Shown here piece by piece: positions 50,121-50,214 of a stretch of DNA of 50,214 nt (the first letter of the stretch is position 1; each line of letters starts with the position of its first letter). The notes under the pieces were generated by a model. It worked only from the letters and a program-made list of their open reading frames with translations. It did not search any database and had not been told where the DNA came from. Location of the stretch: contig NZ_JTHP01000051.1 of assembly GCF_000943545.1 (NCBI RefSeq), forward strand, positions 1 through 50,214. The letters are read 5' to 3'. This DNA comes from Paenibacillus terrae (GTDB lineage: Bacteria; Bacillota; Bacilli; Paenibacillales; Paenibacillaceae). Made by a program: the position numbers and the translations under genes.

Positions 50121-50214
50121 TAGATTCAACAGGCTTTCTCACTAACTGTTTGCAGCCTTCAACATTTGGGGTAACACTCACATAATTACATAGAGAGGCA
50201 ACCGCAAACAGCAT
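50121..50214. other. window end without supported gene
   Basis: The last 94 bases hold an open minus-strand frame that runs off the window edge, but it has no recognisable product. No terminator is evident here. Confidence 0.3.

Noticed and set aside
50111..50214. Partial minus-strand ORF running off the right edge
   Set aside because: It has no recognisable sequence and overlaps the better supported 59-residue gene.
1..50214. CRISPR arrays, tRNA/rRNA genes, insertion sequences, prophage
   Set aside because: No regular direct repeats, transposase genes or RNA gene signatures were noticed on either strand by eye.

Overview
The window looks like chromosomal DNA from a Paenibacillus-type, low-to-mid GC, facultatively anaerobic Firmicute. 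The signs are strong Shine-Dalgarno sites, LicT-type RNA antitermination, cre-like CcpA boxes, an oxygen/nitrate-sensing NreABC system of the staphylococcal/bacilli kind, a Bacillus-type AdaA/AdaB pair, a copper-amine-oxidase-N stalk protein and a WXG100 relic. No tRNA, rRNA, CRISPR array, complete insertion sequence or prophage was seen. Almost all genes lie on the minus strand.

Layout. 1-574: 5' part of an alpha-L-rhamnosidase gene, frameshifted. 843-8817: one long minus-strand operon, dppB-dppC-dppA-M20 peptidase-DUF1177-dppD-dppF, for peptide import and processing, with an array of three palindromic operator-like sites upstream (8911-8990). 9153-13434: accessory genes, comprising an MFS exporter, a truncated AraC regulator joined tail-to-tail with a decapitated SDR gene (a deletion scar), a SnoaL-like protein and a soluble chemoreceptor. 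13758-18735: beta-glucoside PTS operon (licT-bglP-bglA) with two LicT antiterminator/terminator leaders; the upstream leader precedes a decayed second licT.

18784-38683: a nitrate respiration island of about 20 kb. narK-moeB-moaE-moaD-moaA carries uptake and molybdopterin synthesis. narGHJI-nreABC-hemerythrin carries the respiratory nitrate reductase and its O2/nitrate sensor. ric-modA-modB carries Fe-S/nitrosative repair and molybdate uptake, and modA is frameshifted. A ywiC-like gene, a SPASM radical SAM gene and hemY form a haem-related operon, with a divergent small hemerythrin gene. The promoters of these units carry NreC-like GGG-N4-CCC dyads. At each of five promoters the proximal dyad centre lies 31.5 bp from a plausible -10 element, and a second, sometimes weak, dyad lies 22 bp further out. 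This is the most coherent regulatory signal in the window and suggests one NreC regulon covering uptake, cofactor, enzyme, repair and haem genes.

38713-50214: mixed genes. There are two unknown proteins, a secreted MORN-repeat protein, a WXG100 pseudogene, metQ-aminotransferase-mtnN for sulfur amino acid salvage, and a CopL-like lipoprotein under a CsoR-like operator. They are followed by a secreted VWA/stalk protein split by a frameshift, a PEP-mutase-family gene with adaA and ogt, a beta/gamma-crystallin-like protein and a 59-residue gene under a LexA box.

Three genes (rhamnosidase, modA, VWA protein) are broken by single-base differences in A-tracts. Sequencing error, real mutation and slippage cannot be told apart from sequence alone. 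Organism and regulatory assignments are inference from recognised families and motifs; no searches were run.
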